From: Bacillota bacterium | Lineage (GTDB): Bacteria; Bacillota; Clostridia; Saccharofermentanales; Fastidiosipilaceae | NCBI GenBank assembly: GCA_023420115.1 | Contig: JAEZWR010000006.1 | Coordinates: forward strand, 1 to 64,000 | Length of the DNA stretch: 64,000 bases | Direction: 5' to 3' | Part shown: positions 1-10,086 of the stretch, piece by piece | Layout of the letters: every line of letters begins with the position of its first letter | Position numbering within the stretch: the first letter of the stretch is position 1 | Program-made: the position numbers and the translations under genes | The notes under the pieces: generated by a model | The model's input: only the letters and a program-made list of their open reading frames with translations | What the model was told of the DNA's origin: nothing | Database searches by the model: none

Positions 1-124
1 ATATATTTTAGAACACTTCCCTATCTCTATATTGCATTTCACATGTATCAGTGCAGGAAGCTTAGGTTTCGTTCTATTTTTTGTTTCTAGTGAAAAGCTT
101 TCTAAGTTCGAGGATAAACTATAA
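1..124 (+). CDS. C-terminal end of a membrane protein (partial)
   Basis: An open frame enters from the left edge and gives 40 residues before a TAA stop. It contains a hydrophobic stretch (about residues 14-28, with the run AGSLGFVLFFV) followed by a short charged tail ending FEDKL. This looks like the last transmembrane helix and cytoplasmic tail of a transporter such as an MFS permease, but the piece is too short to name a family. It converges on the MATE gene and is followed directly by a terminator hairpin, which supports a true gene end. Confidence 0.45.
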   Translation, partial: YILEHFPISILHFTCISAGSLGFVLFFVSSEKLSKFEDKL

Positions 125-125
125 A

Positions 126-148
126 AAGGGCTGTCAAAAGTAGCCCTT
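126..148. terminator. Bidirectional terminator between convergent genes
   Basis: AAGGGCT (126-132) pairs with AGCCCTT (142-148) around a 9-nt loop, with an A-run on the left side. The hairpin sits between the end of the partial upstream gene and the overlapping stop of the minus-strand MATE gene. Confidence 0.7.
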
Positions 149-1478
149 AAACACACTCTGACTTTTTCAGCATCTTGAAGATCAACATAGTAGATGGAAC
201 AAGTAAAATTAAGTCACACAAAGGATAAGAAAGCCAAAGACCACGAATATTAAAAAGCTTCGACAACAATATACTAAGCGGCAATATCAGTAATAAACCT
301 CTTAAAAAAGTTAAAACCTGAGCTTCCTTTGCTCTCCCTACTGAAATAAAAATATTGATTGAAACAATATTAAAGGCGGCTGGAGCTAGAGCAAAGAAAT
401 AAATTACCAAGGCTTCCACAGCCAAAACACCAAGACTTATATCATTATCCCCATTAAATAAGCCAACCGCTCTCACCCGATTTAAAATTAGTATAAGATA
501 CAAGCTAAGTCCTGTAATCACCGCTGTGATAGAAGCTAGTTTTACATATTTCTTTACTAACTCACTATCCCCTCTACCATATGAACTACTCAGAAGTGGC
601 TGGGCACCTTGCCCTATACCATTAAGTATTGAAATAAAAACTAGTGAAATGTTAGACACTATTCCATAGGCAGCGACAGCTTTTTTCCCTCCCATCGATA
701 ATAATAGAGCATTAAAAGCTATCATAACAATTGCCACCGACACTTCGTTCAAAAAAACTGCCGAACCAAGTGAAAAAATTTTGAAACCGAGCCTAAAATC
801 AGGCTGACATAAAATCAGAGAAAAGCCATTTTTCTTTCTAACTATGTGACTCAAAAGAGTCATTATGCTAAATGAGGCCGCTAGTACAGTCGCCAAAACA
901 GCACCGAGTATCCCCATTTTGAAAATATACATAAAAAGATAATCAAGCACTATATTACTCAAGCTACTGACTAGCACCGCTATTGTGGTTAATTTAGGCG
1001 CATCATCGTTTCGAATAAAGTCAATTAAAAAAGTATTGAAGATAAATATCGGACTTCCTAACAAAAGCCAACGGATATATGTTTCTGTAAGTTCAAAAAT
1101 ACTATCTTCTGTTCCTAGCACAGATGTAATAAAGGAGCTTCCAAAAAAACCACATAAAAAGAAGCATATCGAAAATAAAATCGCCATATACAGACTATTT
1201 GTGTACACACGATTTGCTTCTTCTATTTTTCCTTCCCCTTTGAAAATTGAGTATCGGCTAGATCCACCTATGCCAAGCAGCAGAGCCGTACCTTGGACTA
1301 GACTAAAGATAGGTATAGCTATATTTAGTGCTGCCAGACCGTCCGCTCCCAAAACATCTGCAACAAAGTAAGTATCTATTACGATGTACAAAGAAACAAA
1401 TATCATCGAACTGACAGTAAGCAGCACATATCTATAAAAATGAAAAACAAAAGAAAAATTAGTGTTTCTTCTCTCCAT
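147..1478 (-). CDS. MATE family efflux transporter
   Basis: This 443-residue, very hydrophobic protein has about twelve membrane segments in two similar halves, as in the MATE (multidrug and toxic compound extrusion) antiporter family. The N-terminal segment with IVIDTYFVADVLGADGLAA is the typical first-helix region, and an equivalent pattern recurs near residue 240-270 (FLNEVSVAIVMIAFNALL). MATE proteins exchange cations for drugs or metabolites across the cytoplasmic membrane. The ATG start overlaps the 3' end of the CpXC gene by 20 bases, so the two genes are probably cotranscribed and translationally coupled. The substrate cannot be told from the sequence. Confidence 0.9.
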   Translation of the reverse strand: MERRNTNFSFVFHFYRYVLLTVSSMIFVSLYIVIDTYFVADVLGADGLAALNIAIPIFSLVQGTALLLGIGGSSRYSIFKGEGKIEEANRVYTNSLYMAILFSICFFLCGFFGSSFITSVLGTEDSIFELTETYIRWLLLGSPIFIFNTFLIDFIRNDDAPKLTTIAVLVSSLSNIVLDYLFMYIFKMGILGAVLATVLAASFSIMTLLSHIVRKKNGFSLILCQPDFRLGFKIFSLGSAVFLNEVSVAIVMIAFNALLLSMGGKKAVAAYGIVSNISLVFISILNGIGQGAQPLLSSSYGRGDSELVKKYVKLASITAVITGLSLYLILILNRVRAVGLFNGDNDISLGVLAVEALVIYFFALAPAAFNIVSINIFISVGRAKEAQVLTFLRGLLLILPLSILLSKLFNIRGLWLSYPLCDLILLVPSTMLIFKMLKKSECV

Positions 1479-2253
1479 GAACTCTCAACATTTCAATTGC
1501 ATCTGATCCCATTTTCCAGTCTACTTCTTTGAAAAAATCATTCTCATCATTAGAAGAAGCTGACTTAAAGATATCTTCTCTAAAATATACATCGGCAAAC
1601 TTATCATAAGCGTCCTTATATATGGGCAAAAGGTATCGTTCATCTCCTACAGCGGCTTCCATAGCAAGACTTGCTTCGGAATCTTCCTTGGGATTCATTG
1701 TAAGATATAAGTAATCAAGTGTTGAAATATCAGGCAAAATATCGATAGCTCCATCACTAAGCACAGAACTTTGGTCTCTATCTTCATCTTCACTATGACT
1801 TCTATCCTGCATTTTATTTTTTTGATTTTGCTCTTGAACAGTCCTGAGTGATACATAATATGCCCACTTAAAAAATTGAAGCTTAATTGGGTCAAGCTCA
1901 TAATCAAGGGCTAAGATTATTTCTCTCATAGCCTCAGCAGTCCTAACTAAATATGCATTTATTCCTGGAACCTCTAGTTTAGGGAACACTTTGTCCTGCT
2001 CCTCATTACCAGTTAACCTAACTAAATTGGAGAATTTCCCATCTAAGTAATGCAAAGGATACAAGGCTGCGAAATTTCTGTGACAATGGGGACACTCTCT
2101 AGTATAAAAAGAAAAATCAAGCAGTGCCATTTTAGCCTCTAAATCCATTGCTGACAAAATTAAACCTTTTTGTTCTAGTACAAAGTCTTTGCCACAATGT
2201 GGACAAGTACATGAAAAGCTATCCTTAGCATCTATCATATCTGTATCAAACAA
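1459..2253 (-). CDS. CpXC domain protein (zinc-ribbon type)
   Basis: About 264 residues. The N-terminal region has two CPHC knuckles (near residues 17-20 and 54-57 with the TTG start; the first is preceded by SCT), fitting the CpXC family of Firmicutes proteins, whose function is unknown but which probably bind zinc. The C-terminal half is acidic and has no recognised domain. Start choice: a TTG at 2253 lies about 8 nt downstream of AAAAGG/AGGTGA, better spaced than the in-frame GTG at 2262, which overlaps that Shine-Dalgarno sequence. It runs straight into the MATE exporter with a 20-base overlap. Confidence 0.75.
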   Translation of the reverse strand: MFDTDMIDAKDSFSCTCPHCGKDFVLEQKGLILSAMDLEAKMALLDFSFYTRECPHCHRNFAALYPLHYLDGKFSNLVRLTGNEEQDKVFPKLEVPGINAYLVRTAEAMREIILALDYELDPIKLQFFKWAYYVSLRTVQEQNQKNKMQDRSHSEDEDRDQSSVLSDGAIDILPDISTLDYLYLTMNPKEDSEASLAMEAAVGDERYLLPIYKDAYDKFADVYFREDIFKSASSNDENDFFKEVDWKMGSDAIEMLRVHGEKKH

Positions 2254-2441
2254 AATAATCACCTTTTCTTTAAAAAGTAAGACGTTCTATAGTGTATCAT
2301 AAGTAAGCTTCAACACACACTAAGCTTAGTAATAGCTCATTAAGAGATGAATTCAAAAATATTTGATATAATGCTGCGACTATACTTATCTCTAAATTAA
2401 GATGCAGATAACACTAGGAAAAAATAAAAAAGGATCACTAT

Positions 2442-3404
2442 ATGAATAGAAATATCAAACTAAGAGACTATTATTTAACAAGAGATAATGCTGAAGTTTA
2501 CGTAGCTGAATATGGCAACGAAAAAGGGTTCCCTGTTATTTATATCCACGGTGGTCCAGGAGGCTCATGCTCAGAGCAATCGTGTAATTTTTTTGACAAC
2601 TCTTTTTATCATATCTACCTTCTAGACCAACGAGGCTCAGGTAAGAGCAAAGAGAAATATTCTAGAACTAACAACAATACTTCTGCCTTAATAGAAGATA
2701 TAAAATTCTTAATTGAAACTAAAATTTCATCTCAGCCCTGTCTTTTATTTGGTGGTAGCTGGGGCTCTACACTCTCTCTTCTATTCGCCGAAAAATACCC
2801 CCAATACGTTGCCGGTCTGATTTTACGAGGCATATTCCTAGCAAGAAAAAAAGATTTAGACTTTTACCTATCTTCAAATGGCGCAGCGATGTTAAGACCT
2901 CTTGAATATAGAAAATTATTAACTTGCTTGGATCTTGAGATAGGGAAAAATTATCAAGCCGAAATCATTTCTAAGAAAATAATCGAAAGAATTGATAAAG
3001 AGCCAAACCTTGATTCTGCTGAAATAATAGAATTAGCACACGCCTTCGCTGAATTTGAATCATCTCTATGCACCATAGGCGAACAAAATCACCATGCTTC
3101 CGATGAAGATGCTCTCTCATATACAATCTTAGAAAATCATTATTTCATTAATAACTGCTTCATTGAAGAAAATCAAATTTTAAATGAAATAGATAAATTA
3201 AAAAATATTGATTTTATCGACATTTATCACGGTTCTTTTGACCTAGTTTGCTCACTTGAAGCAGCAGTATCTCTAAAAGATAGACTGCCTCAGGCAAATC
3301 TCCATATAATCCAGACAGCTTCTCACAGCCCTTTTGAACCTAGTCTCTTTAATTCACTAAAAGAATCCTGTGCTAGATTTCAAAAGTTGCATTCTAACAA
3401 CTAA
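2442..3404 (+). CDS. pip: Prolyl aminopeptidase (alpha/beta hydrolase, S33 family)
   Basis: The 320-residue protein has the S33 signature elements in order: oxyanion-hole motif HGGPGG (36-41), DQRGSGKS (62-69), and nucleophile elbow GGSWGS with Ser106. Asp267 (HGSFD) and His295 (ASHSPFE) complete the triad. Prolyl aminopeptidases remove N-terminal proline from peptides in the cytoplasm. The usual HGRxD motif reads HGSFD here, a mild deviation, so another S33 aminopeptidase activity is possible. It is divergent from the CpXC gene, convergent with yhaN, and has the Shine-Dalgarno sequence AAAAGGA. It fits with the other peptidases in this window (PepF, PepT, M16C). Confidence 0.85.
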   Translation: MNRNIKLRDYYLTRDNAEVYVAEYGNEKGFPVIYIHGGPGGSCSEQSCNFFDNSFYHIYLLDQRGSGKSKEKYSRTNNNTSALIEDIKFLIETKISSQPCLLFGGSWGSTLSLLFAEKYPQYVAGLILRGIFLARKKDLDFYLSSNGAAMLRPLEYRKLLTCLDLEIGKNYQAEIISKKIIERIDKEPNLDSAEIIELAHAFAEFESSLCTIGEQNHHASDEDALSYTILENHYFINNCFIEENQILNEIDKLKNIDFIDIYHGSFDLVCSLEAAVSLKDRLPQANLHIIQTASHSPFEPSLFNSLKESCARFQKLHSNN

Positions 3405-3418
3405 TCAATTCATATTGC

Positions 3419-6400
3419 TTATACAAATTCTCTCACTTCCCAAGCTGGACACTTATCTTTGGCTAATTCTCCTACTCTGCGTTGGCAGGTAAAGAAGATG
3501 ATTTGCGTAAAACATCTAAGCTTCTTCTTAATATCATCTATCTCATTATTCAAAATAACGTCCTCATCATTATTCAAACATGAATCTAACAACAATAAGC
3601 AAGTTTCCAGTCTAGTATCATCAAATTGAACACTGACATCATCGATTAATAGAGGCAAGCTCGACTGCTCAGTTAGAATACTGGCCAAAGAGATTCTAAG
3701 AGCCAAATATATCTGTTCATAAGCAGCCCCACTCAAGTATGAAGCTTCATGGGATATTCCGTCCTCATCAAAAATCTTCATAGTCAAATCTTTCTCAAGA
3801 ACAATATCCTTATACTTTCCTGATGTGAGAACAGAAAGAATATATACAGCTCTTTGTCTTAGAATCGGCCAAAAATTTTTCCTAAGTTCATCTAAAGATA
3901 AATCTATATATTCTCCTGCCAGTTCTAACGAATCTGCAATACTCTTAGCCCTGTCAAGATCATTTCTAAGGTCAGCTAGTTCCGTCTCAATAAATTCTTT
4001 GCTAGATGCAAGCTTAAACCTCTGACTTATAAATTCGTCTTGTCTAGCCATCTTATGTCTTATTTCTTCTAAATTTTGTCTTGTTTCACGTATACCTAAT
4101 TCAAAATCGCGATATGCTTTTTTTGCCTCGGCCTCGGTCCCGAGCTTAGCCGAAAGTCGCTTAATATTTTCTACAAAAGCCAAGCTCTGCTCTTCTGAAA
4201 AATTCGCTCTATCCTCTTCTATAAGTTCAGCTATCGAAGCTTCAATTTTTTCCTTATTCTCTATTAAACTCTGCTCTTCAAGCTCTCTACTCTGTATATA
4301 CCTATACTTGTTCTCAAGAAAATCCATCTCTTGAGACAGCATATCAGCTATTACAAAAATAGCTTCATGAATCACATTCAATCTTGTAGACATCTGCCTG
4401 CGAAGCACACTTTGCTCCTCAGAACTATCTATATCAATAAACTCATCTAAAATTTCTCCTTGCACTGGATCAATATCCAAAAGTCTCGCCTTTTCAAGCC
4501 CAGACTGCCCAAGTTCTATATCGTCATATGATAATAAGGACTTACCTCTATCATCTAATTCCAACTCAGACCACGGATTCCTCTGATATTTAGAAAGCAA
4601 ATCTTGAATTTCATCCGAAAGCTCTTTGACATCCACAAGCAGTTCGTCTTCTCTTATTAGATATCGTTTCTCTCGTTCAGTCTGTGTATTAATAGCATCC
4701 AAAAGTTCCTTGTAAGATTTTCTCTTATATTTAAATGCCAACAAGTCGGCTCTCTTAAGTAACTCCGTTTCTTCACTTCGCAACTTAAATAAAAGCTGTT
4801 CCTGCTCTTGAAGCTCATCCTTTAGTTTAAGCTCATCTTCAAAAACACTAAAATTCCTGTCCTTTTCTTGTATCTCATCAAAGTATTCTTTTTTTCTATC
4901 TCTATCTGTAGAAAGTCGCTCTCTTTCTTCAGTAAACAACTTATGTTTATTATCTAAATCCGTCTGTAGTTTCTCTACAGGTTTACTAAGCTCATCCTTT
5001 TTCTCCAAAAGTTTGTCTCTTTCTTTTAAAGCAGCCCTCTCTCTTGGAAGATTTTTTTGAAGCTTAAGATTTATCTCGAAAACTCTAGCCCTTATTTGAG
5101 ACATTCTCTCTTTTATCCATTCAGCCTTGCTCATTCTCTCTTTCTGCAAATCCTCAACATTCCTAAGACAAATAGATAACTCGGCTCTCTTTTTCTCAAG
5201 CTCCTTTATTTCGCTAGTTAACTTATTAAACTCTTCCTCAAATCCACTTACAGTCTTATTAATTTCTGATTTTTTAAGTTCGTAGGCCTCATCGATACTC
5301 TCAAATCTTCTAAGTTTCAAATATTTTTTTAGTCTCATGCCCAAAAGCGTTGCCACGCTAGCAGCTAATATCAAAAATATCCATGACCAAGACTTAAGAT
5401 TATCCAATACTTCGCCCCATGAAAAACTAATATTGGCAATATTAATTTTTTCATTATCAGCCCAAGAAAAATCAGAACTAAGGCCCAGAAAAAAGAAAGC
5501 TGCAATCGAAAAAGCGAGCAAAATTCCATAAATAATAAATTCAGCTAACTTTGGCACAGCCCTCTTGTCTATATTCATAAACCTTTGCGAAAGCTCATCA
5601 ATAAATTTTTGCTGACGCTTCAATTCATTTTCCTTTATTGCTCTCTCGCTATAAAGTTCAATTCTTGTATCTTCAATCTTTTCGAGCTCTGACCTAAGGT
5701 ACGAAATAGCCATTTGCTCTTTTTCTTCCAAAGAATATTTTTCCTTATCTTTTATACTCTTTTCTTTAACATCTATATTAGTTTTAAACTGGTGAATCTT
5801 ACTGAAAGAATATTTAACTTTTTCCTTAGCTTGTTTATCATTCTCAGCTACAACATCATCCGAATCAGCTTTTATCTTTTTCTCCAAATTCTCCACTTCA
5901 TCAGAAGAAATGGACTCTTCTGTCTCCTCCATCTTATCTAACACATCTTGCTCAACCTGTTCGTCTTGCTTGTTTTGCTCGTCTTGCTCAACTCGCTCGT
6001 CTTGCTCATGTCGCTCACTCTGTGAACTTTTATCATTTTGTTCTTTTCTAATATCTTCGCTAATTTTATTTTTATTATTTATTAATTCTTGTTCATACCA
6101 TAGCAAAAATAGCCTCTCAATCTCTTCGTCAACATTATTAAGAGAGGACTCTTCTTCTCTGAGATATTCTTGCTCAGCTCTCAATTGTTCTAGCTCATTT
6201 CGCTCATTATCTGTTTCTGCCAAAATCTCTGAAAGACGTCTCCTGACCTCAGACAAAGACTTTTCAAAATCAAGTTGACCCTCCAAAGCCGCGGCATGTT
6301 TGTGTCTAAGCTCACCAAGGATACTATTTTGCTCCTCACTGACTTTAACATATTTATTAACTGCCTCCATATAGGATTCTCTGGCCTGATTCAATTTAAA

Positions 6401-7549
6401 TTCCGACTTTTTTCTCAGATCATCTCTTTTGTTCTTAAGCTCATCTATATGTTCATGAAAAGAAGAAATCTTTTCTTTTAGCTCTATTAATCTTTCTTGT
6501 AACTTTAATAAAAAATCTCTATCTTCATTTGGCAACTTAAGCTCACTACTCATTTGCTCTGCCAATGTATATAGTTCATTAACATCCCTTTCTTTACTCT
6601 CAATCTTTATTTCAAACTTGTCTAATTTTTGGCGATAATCTTTTTTTAAGTCTAAAAACTCATTAAGATTATCTTTATTCATTTTTATATCAAATGAGCT
6701 TTCGGCATCCTTTTCCATAGATATTTCGGCAAGTCTTTTACGCGAATTAAGCAAAGTATCCTCAGATTCTGACACTCTCAAGTGGGTTATAGTTGCAGCT
6801 AATTCACGCTCTACTCTCTCTTGCTTGTTAAGTTCAGAAGCAAGCTTAAGTTCCTCACTCTGCAAAGACTCAAGAGTCAATCTTTCCCTTATTTCTGAAT
6901 CTCTTTCTACTCTCGCCTCGGCCAGAAGCTGCTCTTTGTCTCTAATATCATTCTCTATTCTTGAAACTAGACTTTTCTGTCCTCTTGAAATTATTTTTTT
7001 ATAGGCAGATTCAAGCAAAAGCTTGGCTCCAGTGAAACTTTCTTCATCAATTGAACCTAAAGATAACTGACTTAAAGTCTGAATAATTTCTTCTCGCTTG
7101 CTATCATCTAAATCAATAGGAACACTCATTTGAGGTATATAGACAGTATTTCTGAAACTTCCAGCATCCATATTCATGAGAAAAGAAGCTGGAACAGTCC
7201 CTTTAAGATCTATCTCTGACATATCATAAAGATCGTAAAGATGAATTTTATCTCCCTTTGCAGTCTTAGCGAAGTTAACGACTATTCTATATTCCTTGCC
7301 ATCTTTTGATACATCCATCGAACCTGCCATTTTGTCCGTATTCCACGAACGGTATCTCAAGCGTTTGGATTTCATAGGATCGGAACTACCCCTTGCTGGC
7401 ATACCAAATAAGCAGGCAAAAATAAATTCTAAGATAGTACTTTTCCCGCTCTCATTATCCGCCCTTAGAACAGAAGCTCTACTAGAAAATTCCAGCTTGA
7501 AATTCTCCAGCTTGCCAAAACTTTTTATTTCAACTCTCTGAATTATCAT
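3419..7549 (-). CDS. yhaN: SbcC-like AAA ATPase (YhaN family)
   Basis: A 1376-residue SMC/Rad50-like ATPase. Walker A is at the N-terminus (ADNESGKST, about 30-38). Very long coiled coils follow, interrupted by two membrane helices (about 665-690 and 718-738). The C-terminal head has a signature-like LSGAAYEQIYLAL (about 1268) and Walker B with LLIDD (about 1297). A membrane hairpin inside the coiled coil is typical of YhaN and distinguishes it from SbcC. A low-complexity Glu/Gln/Asp stretch (about 506-540) lies before the helices. It overlaps yhaO by 20 bases and presumably forms a nuclease complex with it, acting on DNA ends or repair intermediates. Start Shine-Dalgarno is weak, consistent with coupling to yhaO. 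Confidence 0.88.
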   Translation of the reverse strand: MIIQRVEIKSFGKLENFKLEFSSRASVLRADNESGKSTILEFIFACLFGMPARGSSDPMKSKRLRYRSWNTDKMAGSMDVSKDGKEYRIVVNFAKTAKGDKIHLYDLYDMSEIDLKGTVPASFLMNMDAGSFRNTVYIPQMSVPIDLDDSKREEIIQTLSQLSLGSIDEESFTGAKLLLESAYKKIISRGQKSLVSRIENDIRDKEQLLAEARVERDSEIRERLTLESLQSEELKLASELNKQERVERELAATITHLRVSESEDTLLNSRKRLAEISMEKDAESSFDIKMNKDNLNEFLDLKKDYRQKLDKFEIKIESKERDVNELYTLAEQMSSELKLPNEDRDFLLKLQERLIELKEKISSFHEHIDELKNKRDDLRKKSEFKLNQARESYMEAVNKYVKVSEEQNSILGELRHKHAAALEGQLDFEKSLSEVRRRLSEILAETDNERNELEQLRAEQEYLREEESSLNNVDEEIERLFLLWYEQELINNKNKISEDIRKEQNDKSSQSERHEQDERVEQDEQNKQDEQVEQDVLDKMEETEESISSDEVENLEKKIKADSDDVVAENDKQAKEKVKYSFSKIHQFKTNIDVKEKSIKDKEKYSLEEKEQMAISYLRSELEKIEDTRIELYSERAIKENELKRQQKFIDELSQRFMNIDKRAVPKLAEFIIYGILLAFSIAAFFFLGLSSDFSWADNEKINIANISFSWGEVLDNLKSWSWIFLILAASVATLLGMRLKKYLKLRRFESIDEAYELKKSEINKTVSGFEEEFNKLTSEIKELEKKRAELSICLRNVEDLQKERMSKAEWIKERMSQIRARVFEINLKLQKNLPRERAALKERDKLLEKKDELSKPVEKLQTDLDNKHKLFTEERERLSTDRDRKKEYFDEIQEKDRNFSVFEDELKLKDELQEQEQLLFKLRSEETELLKRADLLAFKYKRKSYKELLDAINTQTEREKRYLIREDELLVDVKELSDEIQDLLSKYQRNPWSELELDDRGKSLLSYDDIELGQSGLEKARLLDIDPVQGEILDEFIDIDSSEEQSVLRRQMSTRLNVIHEAIFVIADMLSQEMDFLENKYRYIQSRELEEQSLIENKEKIEASIAELIEEDRANFSEEQSLAFVENIKRLSAKLGTEAEAKKAYRDFELGIRETRQNLEEIRHKMARQDEFISQRFKLASSKEFIETELADLRNDLDRAKSIADSLELAGEYIDLSLDELRKNFWPILRQRAVYILSVLTSGKYKDIVLEKDLTMKIFDEDGISHEASYLSGAAYEQIYLALRISLASILTEQSSLPLLIDDVSVQFDDTRLETCLLLLDSCLNNDEDVILNNEIDDIKKKLRCFTQIIFFTCQRRVGELAKDKCPAWEVREFV

Positions 7550-8798
7550 AAAACTGAATTTCCTTATCTATATCCAAATTACCCTCAAAAGCAAGCAAGC
7601 CATAATCTAAAGCCTTTGCCAGCCTATCTTTTTTTTGAATAAGTACATTTTTTTCGTCATCAATATTTTCAACTTCGCTCTGATTATGAAGCTCTGCCAG
7701 TTTAGAGTCCAATTCTTCTATCTCATTTATAATCATAGAGACAAAATTAGCTCGAATTGTCTTTTCCTCACTTATCTTCTTATAATCAAAAGCAGCTCTC
7801 GTGCTGTCATATAATTTAATAGCTTCAGAAAGTGTAGTTCCAATGATTCTCGCAATGTGAGCATGCACAGCCTCAAAATCAGGCTTATAAGCATTTTCTA
7901 GTACACCAGTTAATTCAATTTGATAATAATTATTTCTAAAATTATCGAAACGTTGTTCAAGTGTAGTCGTTATAAGCTCTGATAGTTCCAAGTCACTCTC
8001 CACACCAGTAATATCTATTGAGCTATTAATAAAAAGCGAGTTAGCGCAGGAAATAAACTTGAAAAACGAATTTCCACGACCATCAAATTCAGCCAAAATA
8101 ACTCCTTTGGGACCAGCTTCCTTAAAAGTTCTACCTTGTGGACAACCCGGCCAGAGACAAATTGTATTTCCAAGTTTATATTGTAATTCAGGCCTATCGA
8201 AATTAAAGTTACTCTTATGTATATGCCCAAGTGCTAAATAATCAAGACCACTTGCAGCAACTTCCATTTTAGGCAACTCGTTATAAAAAATATCGTTACT
8301 GCTACCTGAGTCAGCGATTGTTCCGTGAACTAGTCCAATACTTATCTTGCTTTCTTTTTCGCCTATTTTCCTTCTAGGCAAGCGAAATTCTCTCTGATAA
8401 ATAGATGAAAAAGAATATCCATACACTGTCGTGTCAAGCTCAGGGAAATTGACCTGTTCTTCTTCGGTTTTAAAAAAATACATTTTATCTATATCTGAAA
8501 AAAGGTCTGAATATCTACTTCCCGCGGTCCTCGGATCATGATTGCCCGCAACTAAGAGAATATAATACTTTCTCTCTCTACTCAGAAGATTTCTAACATC
8601 CCTAAAAATTGATTCATCACAATCGGACAATTCTAAAAAGTCGCCCGCGATAAGAAGCAGGTCAACCTTCTCTTCATCTGCTATATTCAAAATGCGTTCA
8701 AATGCAGCAAAAAGTTCAGTCCTAATATTTACTGTTTTAACACGCGAACTAGCAATTTTACTTCCTATGTGTAAGTCAGCACAGTGTAAGAGTTTCAA
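7530..8798 (-). CDS. yhaO: SbcD-like metallophosphoesterase (YhaO family nuclease)
   Basis: A 422-residue calcineurin-like phosphoesterase of the Mre11/SbcD type. Metal ligands are in the expected places: D8 and H10 (CADLHIG), D53 (AGDF), N86/H87 (AGNHD), H158 (LVHG) and H192/H194 (LGHIH). It is expected to be the nuclease subunit partnering the ATPase encoded immediately downstream. The start is a TTG preceded by GGGAGGG; the conserved MKLLHCADLH N-terminus requires this start. The C-terminal 150 residues probably contact the coiled coil of YhaN. Confidence 0.88.
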   Translation of the reverse strand: MKLLHCADLHIGSKIASSRVKTVNIRTELFAAFERILNIADEEKVDLLLIAGDFLELSDCDESIFRDVRNLLSRERKYYILLVAGNHDPRTAGSRYSDLFSDIDKMYFFKTEEEQVNFPELDTTVYGYSFSSIYQREFRLPRRKIGEKESKISIGLVHGTIADSGSSNDIFYNELPKMEVAASGLDYLALGHIHKSNFNFDRPELQYKLGNTICLWPGCPQGRTFKEAGPKGVILAEFDGRGNSFFKFISCANSLFINSSIDITGVESDLELSELITTTLEQRFDNFRNNYYQIELTGVLENAYKPDFEAVHAHIARIIGTTLSEAIKLYDSTRAAFDYKKISEEKTIRANFVSMIINEIEELDSKLAELHNQSEVENIDDEKNVLIQKKDRLAKALDYGLLAFEGNLDIDKEIQFYDNSES

Positions 8799-8820
8799 AA
8801 TCCCTCCCAGAATGAAAAAA

Positions 8821-8904
8821 TTATTCTATTGTGTCACAGATAGCTTCATTCTCATCACTTAAAAGTATATCAGCAAATAAGCATGCTAATCTCATAATCT
8901 CCAT
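8821..8904 (-). CDS. Possible 27-residue small protein or leader peptide upstream of yhaO
   Basis: On the minus strand an ATG with GGGAAG about 6 nt upstream opens a 27-codon frame (begins MEIMRLACLF, ends CDTIE) whose TAA lies 22 nt before the yhaO start. It has a hydrophobic first half and an acidic second half. No family is recognised. It may be a translated leader that keeps ribosomes on the yhaON message, or chance. Confidence 0.3.
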   Translation of the reverse strand: MEIMRLACLFADILLSDENEAICDTIE

Positions 8905-9063
8905 AAAATCTTCCCTAGGTAAAAGCTTTATTTAATATTTTCAACTTGTTAACGGTAAGGAAATTTATAAAAAAGCAGAAAAATCTCGCCTATGCTAAAA
9001 TTTATAAGAAAAAATATACTCAGCACAGGGTGCTTTATATCTAATTTATTTTGCGAGGTAACT

Positions 9064-10086
9064 ATGGACTCTTCTTTAAGAGGTGTAAATATTAATTCTT
9101 CAGAGCGTAGCAGAAGTGAGCATGCCGATACAATTGCAAACAAAATTTCAGCCTATGGCAGCAAATTAAATTCTGTGAAAAATAACATTAGAAGAGTTGT
9201 TGTTGGGCAGGAAGAGGCTATCGATTTACTTTTGATAGCCTTGCTTGCTAAAGGTCATATTCTCATGGAGGACGTCCCTGGAATTGGCAAGACCACACTG
9301 GCATCAGCAATGGCTAAATCGTTAAATCTTAACTTTGGAAGAATTCAATTTACGCCGGATGTTATGCCAAGTGATATTACAGGCTTCAATGTATACAATC
9401 CACAACATGGACAATTCGAATTTCATTCCGGAGCCGTCATGTGTCAAATTCTACTCGCAGATGAAATTAACCGTTCTTCACCAAAGACTCAATCTGCTCT
9501 TCTCGAGGCTATGCAGGATGGACAAGTAACTGTCGATGGTAAAAGTTATAAATTAGAAGAACCTTTTATGGTTTTAGCTACTCAAAATAGTATTGAGCAA
9601 CTTGGTACATATCCTCTCCCCGAGGCTCAGTTAGACAGATTTATGTTGAAATTTTCTCTAGGTTATCCCAGTATCCAGAATGAAGTAAACATTCTTAAGC
9701 TTCACGGAGAAAAATCACCTCTCGAATCCATTCAGCCGGTCATAAATGAAAGTGAACTTATTGAACTCCAAGACTTATGCGAGAATGTATACTGTGCTGA
9801 CTCACTACTTCATTATCTTGCTCTGATTGCCCAGCAAAGTAGACGCGCTCAGGAAATTCAACTCGGCGTAAGTCCAAGAGGTCTATTGCTTCTTCTAAGA
9901 GCGGCCAAGGCTAGAGCAGTTCTAAATATGAGAGATTATGTCTTGCCGCAAGATATACAAGTATTGGCGCCATATGTATTGGCACATAGAATAGTTCTGA
10001 GTGAGTCAGCCCAACTATCCGAGACAAAGGCTGAAAATATCATTTCGCAACTGATACTTACTGTTCCTGTTCCTCCTGCAGATTAA
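9064..10086 (+). CDS. MoxR family AAA+ ATPase
   Basis: 340 residues with Walker A PGIGKTT (72-78), Walker B LLADEIN (130-136), sensor-1 Asn near 175 and the MoxR hallmark LPEAQLDRF (185-193). MoxR ATPases act as chaperones that help assemble or activate partner proteins, commonly encoded beside DUF58 and transglutaminase-domain proteins as here. Start choice: an in-frame ATG exists at 8992, but only the ATG at 9064 has a good Shine-Dalgarno (GAGGT, 5 nt upstream), and the extra 24 residues resemble nothing in the family. A 255-bp AT-rich gap follows before the DUF58 gene; I see no convincing terminator in it, only a long-loop inverted repeat AATAGGA/TCCTATT (10088-10129) and a TTGACA (10101-10106) without a clear -10. 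Confidence 0.9.
   Translation: MDSSLRGVNINSSERSRSEHADTIANKISAYGSKLNSVKNNIRRVVVGQEEAIDLLLIALLAKGHILMEDVPGIGKTTLASAMAKSLNLNFGRIQFTPDVMPSDITGFNVYNPQHGQFEFHSGAVMCQILLADEINRSSPKTQSALLEAMQDGQVTVDGKSYKLEEPFMVLATQNSIEQLGTYPLPEAQLDRFMLKFSLGYPSIQNEVNILKLHGEKSPLESIQPVINESELIELQDLCENVYCADSLLHYLALIAQQSRRAQEIQLGVSPRGLLLLLRAAKARAVLNMRDYVLPQDIQVLAPYVLAHRIVLSESAQLSETKAENIISQLILTVPVPPAD

Noticed and set aside
5714..6278. Two plus-strand frames opposite yhaN
   Set aside because: Phe/Leu- and Ser/Cys-rich products typical of antisense reading of Glu/Lys coiled-coil codons.
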